From: Acidobacteriaceae bacterium TAA 166
GTDB lineage: Bacteria; Acidobacteriota; Terriglobia; Terriglobales; Acidobacteriaceae
Reading direction: 5' to 3'
Length of the DNA: 64,000 nucleotides
NCBI GenBank assembly: GCA_000421065.1
Contig: ATWD01000001.1
Coordinates: 1,480,001-1,544,000, forward strand
Part shown: piece after piece, positions 1 to 9,249 of the stretch
Position numbering within the stretch: position 1 is the first letter of the stretch
Layout: each line of letters starts with the position of its first letter
Notes under the pieces: model-generated
The model's input: only the letters and a program-made list of their open reading frames with translations
What the model was told of the DNA's origin: nothing
Database searches by the model: none
Made by a program: the position numbers and the translations under genes

Positions 1-686
1 ACGTCGCGGCAATTCTTGCTGGCTTGTCCAAAGTCGAATCCCTCATGAGCAAGTATGTGGCCGCGCCGCTGAAGGACATCAACCAGGCTCAGCAGAGCAT
101 CGCAAGCTACGAAAAGGATGTCGTCTATCCAGTCACGGCGATCAACCAGGCGAGGAGTTCCGTGTCTCAGTTTGAGAGCCAGTTCACGCAGATCGGCAGC
201 ATGTTCCGTGTGAACGTATCGAGCGCAACGCTGCCGCAGTCACAGAATCTCGAATCGCTGTTGCTATCTCGCAACACAAGTAATGTGTCCTCGGTGTCTC
301 CGCAGTTCCAAAACGTATATGGCGTCGTGATGCCGCAGAACGCTGCCTCACCTGAAGTCCGAAATATGACGGACATGACCGACGCACAGGCGCAGGATGC
401 CATGAAGCGAGCGATCGAGATCGACGCGCTTGCCGACGCGGAGCTTGCGCAGGCCGACAAGATGGGACAGCAGATCGCGCTTGCCGCTCCGGGCAGCGCT
501 CCCATACTCGAAGCCGAGGCCGATGTCTGGTTGGTCAGGGCCAACGCCTACACCCAGGCAGCACTTGCAGAACTCATGCGCACGCGAGGCATCGACATTG
601 CGAATCAAAGCAAGCTCGCCAAGCTCGGAGCCTCAGACAACACCAATAACAACGGACTGATCAACGGATCTCTTACTCACAGGTAG
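1..686 (+). CDS. VirB5/TrbJ-like conjugation protein, 5' end cut by window edge
   Basis: The reading frame is open from the left edge with no stop, so the true start lies outside the window; the TTG at 24 is probably internal. The visible part, about 227 residues, is rich in Gln, Ala and Ser with long predicted helices and no membrane segment. Several of these are typical of the minor pilus or mating-channel subunits VirB5/TrbJ. It sits 6 bases upstream of a VirB6/TrbL-like gene, the order expected in a trb/virB operon. The family assignment rests on composition and position, not on a strict motif. Confidence 0.6.
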   Translation, partial: VAAILAGLSKVESLMSKYVAAPLKDINQAQQSIASYEKDVVYPVTAINQARSSVSQFESQFTQIGSMFRVNVSSATLPQSQNLESLLLSRNTSNVSSVSPQFQNVYGVVMPQNAASPEVRNMTDMTDAQAQDAMKRAIEIDALADAELAQADKMGQQIALAAPGSAPILEAEADVWLVRANAYTQAALAELMRTRGIDIANQSKLAKLGASDNTNNNGLINGSLTHR

Positions 687-692
687 CCGATC

Positions 693-2444
693 ATGATGTC
701 CCTCTTCCATCCCGGCATTACAGCCCTCGCGTTCTTTCAATCGACGCAGCTCAACCTGTTCGAGCGTTTCCTGACACAGGCGGTCTCTGGCATCGATTCA
801 ACGAGCATCACGAGTGGCATGCAGAACGTCGCGTACGTGGTCCTGCTGATCGGCTTCCTCTGGCAGGTCTACCAGGCCGCGATGCATGGCGGAGATGTAC
901 GAGGACTTGGAACGAATCTCATTAAGTATGTTGTGACGGCCATCGTGGTGATGAACTACCACGCGATCTTCACCACAATCAATCAGGGGTTCGTGAACGC
1001 TGGGAACTGGGTCAACAGTGCCTCGGGCGCTACCAATCTTCTCGACAACTGGGCGAACGACCTCAAGACACAGTACAGCCAGGTAGGCTTCCAGAATCTT
1101 TGGGGTCTCGTCACCGGTTCGACCGCAGGCATTCTCGATGCCGCCCTCATCATCGTCGCGTACATTCTCTATCCCGTCGTCATTGCGATCTTCGGCTTCT
1201 TTTACATCCTCTACGGATCGATCCTTTACATCTTCGGCCCCATCGTCATTGCGCTGATGCCACTCGGTGCAACGAACCGTCTCGCCAAGTCTTATGCCGA
1301 GAACGTCTTCATCTGGAATGCATGGCCAGTGCTCTACGGCAGCTTTGGTGCATTGCTCAGTGCGGTCCAAATGGGGCAGGTCGGTCAGATGCTCAACCAG
1401 AACGACTTCCTGGGTGGCCTGGGGAATCTTGAAGGGTCGATTCTCATTGGCCTCGCCAGCATCATCTATTCGCTTGCCATCGCAGTGATTCCATTCATTG
1501 CGAAGAAGATTGTGAGTGGAGACGTCGGTTCTACGGCAGGGACATTGCTCGGCGCGGCTGCGACCGCGCTCACGATGGGAGTCGCCGTCACGGAAGGAGC
1601 TATCGCAGGAGCTACAGGAGGCGGTGCATCTGGACCCGGCACGGGGCAGAGTACAGCTGGAGCAGCAAGCTCTTCTCGCGGGGGCACTTCAACGGGAGCC
1701 GCCAATCAACCCGCAGCCCAGCAGAGGAGCGCTTCGAATTCCCCATTCAATTCTTCATCCCCTGGGCCTACAGAAGGTACTTCTTCCTTGTCTGATTCAG
1801 ATCGTCCATCGCTAAGCACCTCTGGGGATCAGGTCGCTGAGAATATTCGTAGCAACTTTGGTTCTGCAGTCGCTTCCGGTACGTCGCTACCTGACTCTGT
1901 CGAAAGTGCAGCAAAGGGGACAGATTCTGTTGGACGATCCTCTGCCCTCAGCGGCTCTGACTCCCAAACTTCGTCCTCTCACACTCGGGGTTCCTCGACG
2001 AAGCCGCGCTCCGCGCACGGTCCTACACCAGCCCTGATGCGGCCCCACGGTCTGGCCACCTGGGGCGCTTATCATGCGGCACGGCTTGCAACGCAAGGTG
2101 CTGTTGGCGGAGTAGGCGTTGTGGCTGATGCAGCGAAGAGGACCGCGAGCGGCATTGCAAATCCTATCGAGACCGCAGGCAGAGTGGGTGCAAAGGCCGG
2201 TTCCATTGCCGGTACCGCAGTGAATGCTGCGGCGAAAACTGCAAAGGCAGCAGAGACAGTCGCAGGCGCAGTGAAACACCCACAGGAGACGCTGGTAGCC
2301 AGCGCTGGAGCAATTGGAAACGCAGCACGAGGCGCAGCTTCCCACGTAGCGTCAACAGCTCAGAAAAGTGTGAACGCGGTCAAGTCCAACTTCTCCGAAG
2401 CCTACGACAAGGCAAGGGCTGGAGAAAAGAGCGGAGATAAGTAA
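693..2444 (+). CDS. VirB6/TrbL-like inner-membrane conjugation protein
   Basis: 583 residues. Hydrophobic segments lie near residues 46-65, 79-95, 146-192 (two or three helices), 208-222 and 247-273, followed by a Gly/Ala-rich stretch near 280-310. The remaining 270 residues are a low-complexity Ser/Gly/Thr/Ala-rich tail. A polytopic core plus a long hydrophilic tail is the usual VirB6/TrbL plan. In the family this protein forms the inner-membrane channel through which DNA leaves the donor. It lies between VirB5-like and VirB8-like genes. ATG codons occur at 693 and 696; the first is used here. Confidence 0.8.
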   Translation: MMSLFHPGITALAFFQSTQLNLFERFLTQAVSGIDSTSITSGMQNVAYVVLLIGFLWQVYQAAMHGGDVRGLGTNLIKYVVTAIVVMNYHAIFTTINQGFVNAGNWVNSASGATNLLDNWANDLKTQYSQVGFQNLWGLVTGSTAGILDAALIIVAYILYPVVIAIFGFFYILYGSILYIFGPIVIALMPLGATNRLAKSYAENVFIWNAWPVLYGSFGALLSAVQMGQVGQMLNQNDFLGGLGNLEGSILIGLASIIYSLAIAVIPFIAKKIVSGDVGSTAGTLLGAAATALTMGVAVTEGAIAGATGGGASGPGTGQSTAGAASSSRGGTSTGAANQPAAQQRSASNSPFNSSSPGPTEGTSSLSDSDRPSLSTSGDQVAENIRSNFGSAVASGTSLPDSVESAAKGTDSVGRSSALSGSDSQTSSSHTRGSSTKPRSAHGPTPALMRPHGLATWGAYHAARLATQGAVGGVGVVADAAKRTASGIANPIETAGRVGAKAGSIAGTAVNAAAKTAKAAETVAGAVKHPQETLVASAGAIGNAARGAASHVASTAQKSVNAVKSNFSEAYDKARAGEKSGDK

Positions 2445-2473
2445 CTCGCATAGAGATCTAGGAGGAAAGGAGC

Positions 2474-3181
2474 ATGTCGATGTCCAGTACAGACACAACA
2501 ATGAAGGGTCTTGAGGTTCGCCCCAAGTATTACGAGATGGATGGCGCGAGGCTTGCCAACGCCAACCGTGCGTGGGTGCTTGCCTTCGTCATGGCGATCC
2601 TTGCCGTCATCGCCATCGGCTTTGCCATCATGGTTCGCCTCAAGCCACCTACGGTCATACGCATTGGGGCGAACGGAGAAGCCTCGGTCCTAGGACAGTC
2701 GTCGCCAGCACTATCCAGCTCTGCCGGCGATCCCTATCTCTCCGAGGTGTTTGTCAAGCGGTTCCTCGGGGAGTACCTGAACTACAGTCCCTCGAATGTT
2801 GACGATCATTGGGCAACGGCCCTGAACAAGATGACCCGAAACCTTCGTGCTCTCACGATCAGAGCCATGTCGGACGGCAACATACGCGGCAAGATCGACG
2901 ACGATCAGATTCAGTCGGTCTTCCACCTTCGCGAGATAGAGTCTGTCACCGGCGAACCCATGACGTACCTGATCTATGGAGTAAAGGACGTCCATCACGT
3001 CACGAACGGCTCCGAGATTACAGACCACTTCGTGAACGAGTACCGCGTGCGCCTCATAGCGGACAAGCGTAGCGAAGCCAATCCAGACGGTCTTTGGATT
3101 GCGGAATACAGCGAACGGCCTATTGATGGAGAACGCCGCAACGCGATCCTCTCGGCCTCTGATCAGAACAGCAATGAGTAA
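2474..3181 (+). CDS. VirB8/TrbF-like conjugation scaffold protein
   Basis: 235 residues: a short cytoplasmic N-terminus, one strong membrane helix at about residues 33-57, and a periplasmic domain with the mixed alpha/beta pattern of VirB8/TrbF. VirB8 nucleates the inner-membrane part of type IV secretion systems. A long purine-rich ribosome site (about 2459-2472) precedes the ATG. The next small gene follows within 14 bases of the stop, so they are probably co-translated. Confidence 0.8.
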   Translation: MSMSSTDTTMKGLEVRPKYYEMDGARLANANRAWVLAFVMAILAVIAIGFAIMVRLKPPTVIRIGANGEASVLGQSSPALSSSAGDPYLSEVFVKRFLGEYLNYSPSNVDDHWATALNKMTRNLRALTIRAMSDGNIRGKIDDDQIQSVFHLREIESVTGEPMTYLIYGVKDVHHVTNGSEITDHFVNEYRVRLIADKRSEANPDGLWIAEYSERPIDGERRNAILSASDQNSNE

Positions 3182-3194
3182 GGAGGGTTTGGCT

Positions 3195-3494
3195 ATGGAC
3201 GCACTGTCACAGAAGACAAGCGAGGCTTCATCCCATCAGGTGCCAGCAAGCACGGCCACGAAGAAAGGACGCAAGGCTCGCGGCGGTGAAGAGATAGCCC
3301 GGTTCTTTCTCGCCAAAGATGGCACGTCTCCTCAGAAGCCGGAACTGGGCGAGGAGGCGCAGAGCGAAAGCGAGGCACTCATTAAAGCATTTCAGCAGAA
3401 GACTGGCGTGATCTATGTCGTTACAGCATTTCGCGCAGAAGCAGAGATTCAAGGAGGAAATCCGGTATTGGTAAAGCGGCCGCTCACCAAGTAG
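3195..3494 (+). CDS. small conserved-looking protein of the conjugation operon
   Basis: 99 residues, charged, without membrane segment or known motif. The start at 3195 is chosen because AAGGAGGG at 3180-3187 is well placed for it; an in-frame ATG at 3174 overlaps the stop of the VirB8-like gene and has no comparable site. The C-terminal half (from about residue 55) looks folded, with a beta-rich stretch ending in Lys-Arg-Pro. I do not recognise the family. About 237 bases with no gene separate it from the next coding region. Confidence 0.6.
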   Translation: MDALSQKTSEASSHQVPASTATKKGRKARGGEEIARFFLAKDGTSPQKPELGEEAQSESEALIKAFQQKTGVIYVVTAFRAEAEIQGGNPVLVKRPLTK

Positions 3495-3731
3495 CTGCAA
3501 CGGTTCAGCAGACGGCATTCAAAGAGGAAACATACCTGAATTGGTCACTGTCAGCCTCTCTTGAACCCTTATCGCATAGCGATGAGGAATTCCATGCTGA
3601 CCGGACTCGATCACTGAGGCCTGGTTCGGTTTCCCAACCACCCCTAACAAGGGCGCCAGGCACAGTGAAAGAGCTCGGTACAGCGAGATCTCGATCACTC
3701 ATCTGGAGCGCCAGACAGTGAGGAGAAGACA

Positions 3732-6296
3732 ATGACAGCGAACATGACCCAATCCGTGACCGACCAGTCGAAGCTCATCCTTGAGCTTTCGATCGATGCG
3801 TTTGGACTTGTCCGGCGCAAGGAGACGGAGTTGAACCGGAAAGACACGCTCGAGGGAACGCTCCTCATGCAGATCTATCCGGGAATCAAAGTCGCACGCG
3901 TGAGTGTGCCAACCGAACTCGATGCCTACGAACAGACGTTGGTAGAGAACCGGATGGCCAACCTGAACTATCAGGGAGTGCAGTATCAACTTGCAGGCGC
4001 AAGCGGTGCAGCGAAGGACGGACGTTTCTACTTCGTCGATACCGCTCATGCGAAAGCCATTGCTGAGCGCTTTCAGCACTGGCCAGAGGCGGCGATGGTG
4101 TACTTCTCCATCCTCATCTCTGACTGCAAGACTGTGATCGAGGAGTCAAACGTGACCGTTCTTGTTGTCAAGGATTACATCCTTGGTACCAATGACTGCC
4201 GCGGCTGGCTTCGAGAGTCCCTGTACCGGAAGCTCCAGCTTCCGCAGGATCGATTTGTCCAATTTCGATTGGCCTTCGACGCACGCGAACCGAAGCAGGC
4301 AAAAGGTGCTGTGAAGGCGATGAGCGACCGCGTAGCTGACAAGCTGGGCGTCGACATCATTCTGCCGGAAAGCTCCTGCAAGCCCGAATTGAAGGGATCA
4401 GGCAAGTTCATCCCTCAGGCGAAGACCACCGGACGGCTTGTGCAGGGTCCGGTCATCCTGGGATACAAGCAGGCATCCCGGACGACCGTATACGGCTCGA
4501 GTTACACCTTGGTCGAAAATGCTTCGGAAGAGGCGCTTCGTACCGAGATCATTCCTCCGACCATCGAGGAGGTTCGTCAGGTGCGCAGGGCATGGGAGAA
4601 CGAAGACTATTCCGCTCTCCTTAAACTGTTGGGAAGGAACGAAGAAGAGGAAGCCGGTCTCGACGACAGCTTTGATACGGAAAGCTTCGACGATGCTACC
4701 GTCACCGCTTCTCAAGAGGGTTGTGATCCGTCAGAAGCAGTTCTGATGGCTGACAAGAGCGGGACTGCGATTCGCATTCCGTTCGTTGCCAACCAGTTGA
4801 ACCGTAAGCTGGCACGCTGGGCCTTTCGCGCTATGACGGGTGGGACACTTCGTCTCCCTGCCTTCGCACTGGTCGACGACGGTGTCCTGATCGAACATGC
4901 GGGGAAGGTCTTCTCCGCATCCGACTGGATTCCGAAGGACAGTGCGGTCACCTCTCTGACTTCAGAGCAGAGCCTTTGTGTCCGGTATCCCATACGGATG
5001 CAGGAGGACCTGTTGCCAGTACGCCATCTTACCGATGACGAATTGGTTCCACTTCTCACAGCAGCATTAGGCAGATCGGATCTGTCTGAAGGTGCTATCC
5101 GGCATATCCTTCGCACGCAACTTCGCATGCATGGAACCTACATCCTGCATTCGGAGACGGCAGCGAAGAACGGTGGCGATTTCGACTACGACACCATCTG
5201 CACCATCCCATCCGATCGGTTTCCGAAGTTCGTTCAGGGACGGATCGAGTATGGGGAACACTTCACCAACCCGGAGAAGACCAAGACCAAGGCCCGCTCT
5301 CAGTGGTGGAACGTGCATCTGGTTGCCATGAAAGCGCGCGGGAACAAGATCGGCTCTATCACCGATCTAAAGACCTCGTGTGTGGCCGCTGGCAGGATTG
5401 ATCTTGCTTACGAACTGGTCATTCAACTGCAAAACGCGCTCGACTCTCTCAAACACAAGGTATCCGTGGATGAGGAGGTTGTTCGCGAAATCCGCAAACA
5501 GGTCAATCCGGCGCCTTGGCTCCGCTATAAGCGTGAGCGCAGAGTGACGGGCATGCCCATGCACCTCGACGTTGCCGACACCGACAAGGTGGGCCGGATG
5601 TACAACGTGGTGCGCAAGGAGTTGGGCGACCTCGAGCAGGAAAAGGTGTCCATGGAGGACTTCCGGGGTCTATTTAGGGGTCATTCGGTCAATAAAGAGA
5701 TGTTCAGGGAGTGCGAACTGGTCAACAACGTCTTTGGCACCGTTGCTTTCGGCATCGCCGAACGCGAAGAGAAACTCCGCTTGGAGTTGAACAACGCGCA
5801 GGCGTTCTGGGATGCGGTTCGCCAGAGTCCAGACAAGGAAGTCAGGAGGTCTGCCGTCATCGCCCGTAACAAGGCGCAGGCGGCGGTTTGGGAGTCGGAG
5901 CAGGAAGCGAAGAAGCAGTTTCGTTCGCTCAACCTGTTCATGCACTTCTGGGCAGAGGGCAAGCAGGACAACCGGGCAGCCTGGGCACAAGGGATGGCGC
6001 ATGTCGTCACCAATGGCAAAGGCACCGGCGCTGCTCTCTTCCATACCTTCCCGCAGGAGGTCGTCGATGTGTTTGCGATGGAGACCGGAGGCGAAAGCGT
6101 CCTTGTCCGCAAGCCGAAGACGATCGCCGGATACGTCGAGTTCGATGAAGAACAGCGCGCGTATCTGGTTGAAATCATCCCCAATCCTGGGGCCGAAGAC
6201 ACCAAGAAGTCGATCTTCCTGTTTCAGTACACAGGCAATCGCGAACTTGTCTTCGAAGACACGAGGATTTCGGCTTACCGGCCGAATGCCTCTTAA
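3732..6296 (+). CDS. 854-residue protein resembling a double-psi-beta-barrel RNA polymerase
   Basis: It has no Walker motif, so it is not VirB4. At residues 483-487 the sequence is Asp-Phe-Asp-Tyr-Asp, preceded by Asn-Gly-Gly and followed by a hydrophobic strand ending in Pro. This resembles the metal-binding signature of the second barrel in cellular RNA polymerases (NADFDGD) and in QDE-1-type RNA polymerases (DbDGD). Upstream, residues 417-420 read Val-Arg-Tyr-Pro, similar to the conserved (V)xRxP strand before that barrel. A Lys-containing strand near 210-223 could belong to the first barrel. The gene sits between VirB8-like and VirB9-like genes, an unusual place for a polymerase. The motif is seen directly; the fold and activity are inference. 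It could instead be an unrelated conjugation protein with a chance DxDxD. Confidence 0.45.
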   Translation: MTANMTQSVTDQSKLILELSIDAFGLVRRKETELNRKDTLEGTLLMQIYPGIKVARVSVPTELDAYEQTLVENRMANLNYQGVQYQLAGASGAAKDGRFYFVDTAHAKAIAERFQHWPEAAMVYFSILISDCKTVIEESNVTVLVVKDYILGTNDCRGWLRESLYRKLQLPQDRFVQFRLAFDAREPKQAKGAVKAMSDRVADKLGVDIILPESSCKPELKGSGKFIPQAKTTGRLVQGPVILGYKQASRTTVYGSSYTLVENASEEALRTEIIPPTIEEVRQVRRAWENEDYSALLKLLGRNEEEEAGLDDSFDTESFDDATVTASQEGCDPSEAVLMADKSGTAIRIPFVANQLNRKLARWAFRAMTGGTLRLPAFALVDDGVLIEHAGKVFSASDWIPKDSAVTSLTSEQSLCVRYPIRMQEDLLPVRHLTDDELVPLLTAALGRSDLSEGAIRHILRTQLRMHGTYILHSETAAKNGGDFDYDTICTIPSDRFPKFVQGRIEYGEHFTNPEKTKTKARSQWWNVHLVAMKARGNKIGSITDLKTSCVAAGRIDLAYELVIQLQNALDSLKHKVSVDEEVVREIRKQVNPAPWLRYKRERRVTGMPMHLDVADTDKVGRMYNVVRKELGDLEQEKVSMEDFRGLFRGHSVNKEMFRECELVNNVFGTVAFGIAEREEKLRLELNNAQAFWDAVRQSPDKEVRRSAVIARNKAQAAVWESEQEAKKQFRSLNLFMHFWAEGKQDNRAAWAQGMAHVVTNGKGTGAALFHTFPQEVVDVFAMETGGESVLVRKPKTIAGYVEFDEEQRAYLVEIIPNPGAEDTKKSIFLFQYTGNRELVFEDTRISAYRPNAS

Positions 6297-6381
6297 CCCT
6301 GCTGGAGGAGGTGTAGACGTCTCGTCTGCATCTCCTCTCGCTGGAGATTCTGTCGCCTCGAACAGGCGCACGGAGGAGACT

Positions 6382-7218
6382 ATGAACCGCTTCTGGCTTG
6401 CTTCCATTGCGCTGTTCGCGCTCACAGCGAAAGCGCAAAACATCAACTTTTCAGACGTTCAACACATCCACACTGCCCTCAATCATCTGACCGTGATTGA
6501 TATGGGTGAGCCCATCCAGTTCATCGCCGCGGCCGATCCAGATTCGTTTCAGATTGAGCGCGCTGGCGACAAGGTGCTCTTGCAACCCCTCAAGGACGGC
6601 GCATCCACCAATCTGATTCTTTGGACCGTCTCACGGCAGATCTCTTATGAACTGGATGCCCCCGGCGATGTACAGAAGGTGAATGTGCTCGTTCGCAGTG
6701 TGCCTGTACCCGTCCTATCTGCCTCCGCTGCCAATACTGAGAAAGAGCATCAGCAGATTGCTGCGACCGCCACCACGGAGGCGATGCTTGGCGCACAGGA
6801 TATCGTTATTGACCAGCCATCGAAGAATCCGACGAATGGCGTTACCGCCTCCATTGTTCGCGTCCTGCGTACCAGTGATGGAACGTATCTTCAGTATGAG
6901 ATTGCCAATCACTCGAATGCTCCCTTTCGCGTGACCACGCCTGCTGTCTCACCGCTCACCCCGACACAGGCACCGATCTCTCTTCTCGCGCTTCGCAATC
7001 ACCAACTTTCACGGCAGACGCTCAGCAGCTTCAAACCAAAGCTGAATGGCGGCCCCATCACGATCAGTGGAAGGACGCAGCAAACCGACGTTGCTCCCGG
7101 TTCATCAACAACCGGTTATGTGCTGATCCGCGCCTTCAACACCTCTGCTCCAGAGATCTACCAAGTGGACTTTGGCATGAATGCGTCAGGACCTCTTGTT
7201 GAGACCGTGGTGATCTGA
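6382..7218 (+). CDS. VirB9/TrbG-like outer-membrane complex protein
   Basis: 278 residues from the ATG at 6382, which has GGAGGA just upstream; the frame is open further upstream but that part overlaps the preceding gene. Residues 1-18 form a signal peptide ending in Ala-Lys-Ala. The N-terminal half has the VirB9 pattern of beta strands, including a Thr-Asn-Leu-Ile stretch near residue 75, and a C-terminal beta domain follows after a linker. VirB9 proteins form the outer ring of the transfer channel. The order after VirB8 fits the family. I see no VirB10 in the window. Confidence 0.7.
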   Translation: MNRFWLASIALFALTAKAQNINFSDVQHIHTALNHLTVIDMGEPIQFIAAADPDSFQIERAGDKVLLQPLKDGASTNLILWTVSRQISYELDAPGDVQKVNVLVRSVPVPVLSASAANTEKEHQQIAATATTEAMLGAQDIVIDQPSKNPTNGVTASIVRVLRTSDGTYLQYEIANHSNAPFRVTTPAVSPLTPTQAPISLLALRNHQLSRQTLSSFKPKLNGGPITISGRTQQTDVAPGSSTTGYVLIRAFNTSAPEIYQVDFGMNASGPLVETVVI

Positions 7219-7219
7219 G

Positions 7220-7456
7220 ATGGCTGCCGATCAGTTCTTCACGGCGGAAGATGCCAGGCAGATGCTACGCCGTGCATATCGTTCCGATGGCGAAGTCAAT
7301 CTCAAGATAATTCTGCGCCGAGTAGCCTCCGACCCGATCAAGCCAATCTCGGAGAAAGGTCGGATGCGCCCAACCATGCTGGTGGCGGTCGGCGCAATCA
7401 TGCTCTTCCTGCTCATGGCCAGCTTCGTCTATTTCAGTTTGGGAGGACAACGATGA
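7220..7456 (+). CDS. small single-pass membrane protein of the conjugation operon
   Basis: 78 residues with a charged N-terminal half and one membrane helix at about residues 50-72, near the C-terminus. It starts one base after the VirB9-like stop and overlaps the coupling-protein gene by 4 bases, so it is translationally coupled to both. No family recognised; position suggests a helper of the coupling protein or inner-membrane complex. Confidence 0.65.
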   Translation: MAADQFFTAEDARQMLRRAYRSDGEVNLKIILRRVASDPIKPISEKGRMRPTMLVAVGAIMLFLLMASFVYFSLGGQR

Positions 7457-9249
7457 GCCCGGCATACGATGACCGCAGGCCCGCGCCGCGCGGAACCGAA
7501 GATGCTGCAGGAATCGTTGTGCTTGGTGGCTGCGCAATCGTCGCAGCGTTCTGGTACGTCGGTGTTTCGCGGCTTCACCTTCGCAACGCACAGTGTCTCG
7601 AATTGTTCCTGGATGTTGCCGTCGCCCTGTTTGGAGCAGGACTCATCCTGTCTGACTTCATTGGAAGGCGGCAGCGTCGCGAGGAATCGTGGCCCCATCC
7701 GACGCTTTACATACCGGGCGAGTTGGATGAAAAGAACCTTTCGCGCGCCCGCGAAGAAGGCAGCACGCTCCTCGGTTACAACGTCCATGAAGAGCCCTGG
7801 TTCTGGCCGGATGATGTGCGCCTGAAGCATGGGGTCATCGCCGGCGGCACTGGGGCGGGAAAGACGACCTTTATACAGAGCATCATCGCCCAGGACCTGA
7901 GGCGCACGTTTAATGGGAAGCGTATGCCCATCATTATCTTCGATGGCAAAGGCGATCAGGCATTCGTGCAGGAGTTGCTCCCGCATATCGAATCGGCAGG
8001 GCGTATGGAAGATCTCCGGCTGATTGATCCCTCGAATCCGCAGGAGTCCTGGTCGTATAACCCGCTCTACAGTCCGGATTCACTCTATCAGGAGCACGTG
8101 AACTTCATCTTCTCGTCCTTTGGCATGCGCGAAGACTTCTTTGCCGGCCATCAGGAGGCATATCTCTCGGATCTCGTCCGCATCCTCTACTACACGGGCA
8201 AGGTCTTCAACATGCGGGACGTGCTGGTGATGGCGCTCGACGAGAAGATCCTGCACGAGCAGATTGGTATCGCACAGAAGCGGATTGAGAGCAATCCTGC
8301 TATCTCGTTGACGATGCGCCTGAACTTCGAGATGTCGGTGAAGATGATCCGGAAGTCGCTTGCCGACCGCGAGCGCATTGCCAAGATTCAGGGACTATTG
8401 AACGAACTGCTGGCTTTTCTCGAAGACGATCTCTCCATCGTCACTGGGGCCTATCAGAACATGTTGACCATCGAGGAAGTGGTCGATAAGAGCCTCATCC
8501 TCGTCATCTCACTTAATTCGAACAAGAACAAACGCGCCAGTGAAGCGCTCGGCAAGATACTACTGCAGAACATCCGACTGATGGTGGGTAAGCGATACCA
8601 ACAGATGCTCTCGTTGAATCTGGAAGAGGAGCCAATCCTGAGTGTCATCTGCGATGAGATCGCTCGTTACGCCGATCCGGATTTCCCGCAGGTACTGCAG
8701 ACCGCGCGCGGCGCACGCGTCTCCTTCCTCTTTTCATTCCAAGCCGTACCTCAGCTTGAGAACGTCAGCCGTGCCTTTGCGGAAGAAGTCTGTTCCGCAC
8801 CCGGCACGAAGATGATCATGAACGGCACGGACGAGTCGACTGCGCAGTGGTTCTTGAAAGCTTCATCCCGCGTCCTGCGCAAGCGGCGCAGTCTCGCCGT
8901 CCGCCGTACCGGCATCTTCAGTCAGAAGTACATCGAGACAGGGACCGGCAATGAGAGTGACGCACGTGAGACACGTTCTCGCGAAGAGCACATCAAGAAC
9001 ATGCCAGTCGGCCAGTTTGAGGTCCTGATGGTCGATCCTCGAGAAGGAACATTGCACTCCCATCTCCATGGACGTCGGGCCTTCTCCTATCGCCCGGACG
9101 AAATGAAGTCCACGCTCTACCCACGAATGCACGACATCATCGATCCCACGGTAGGAGCTAATCTGCGCTTCTCAAGCGATGAGCCGCGCCGCGGTCGGCG
9201 TAGAACGGCTGGCACGCTGGCGAGTTTCTGGACGGGAGAAGAAGCATGA
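7453..9249 (+). CDS. VirD4/TraD-type conjugative coupling protein (ATPase)
   Basis: 598 residues. Two membrane helices lie within residues 17-65. A Walker A motif (GGTGAGKTT) is near residues 131-139, a strand IIIFDGKGD follows, and a Walker B-like Asp-Glu-Ile-Ala is at about 401. The late hydrophobic strand FSFQA and conserved Gln fit the motor domain. Coupling proteins are hexameric ATPases that bring the relaxase-DNA complex to the type IV channel. The C-terminal 100 residues are charged and basic. It overlaps both neighbours by 4 bases. Confidence 0.85.
   Translation: MSPAYDDRRPAPRGTEDAAGIVVLGGCAIVAAFWYVGVSRLHLRNAQCLELFLDVAVALFGAGLILSDFIGRRQRREESWPHPTLYIPGELDEKNLSRAREEGSTLLGYNVHEEPWFWPDDVRLKHGVIAGGTGAGKTTFIQSIIAQDLRRTFNGKRMPIIIFDGKGDQAFVQELLPHIESAGRMEDLRLIDPSNPQESWSYNPLYSPDSLYQEHVNFIFSSFGMREDFFAGHQEAYLSDLVRILYYTGKVFNMRDVLVMALDEKILHEQIGIAQKRIESNPAISLTMRLNFEMSVKMIRKSLADRERIAKIQGLLNELLAFLEDDLSIVTGAYQNMLTIEEVVDKSLILVISLNSNKNKRASEALGKILLQNIRLMVGKRYQQMLSLNLEEEPILSVICDEIARYADPDFPQVLQTARGARVSFLFSFQAVPQLENVSRAFAEEVCSAPGTKMIMNGTDESTAQWFLKASSRVLRKRRSLAVRRTGIFSQKYIETGTGNESDARETRSREEHIKNMPVGQFEVLMVDPREGTLHSHLHGRRAFSYRPDEMKSTLYPRMHDIIDPTVGANLRFSSDEPRRGRRRTAGTLASFWTGEEA

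Noticed and set aside
5812..6381. Plus-strand extension of the VirB9-like gene
   Set aside because: It overlaps the 3' end of the preceding gene in another frame; signal peptide and ribosome site place the start at 6382.
5670..6446. 258-codon minus-strand frame over the polymerase-like and VirB9-like genes
   Set aside because: It lies opposite well-supported coding regions, has no ribosome site, and its translation lacks protein-like patterns.
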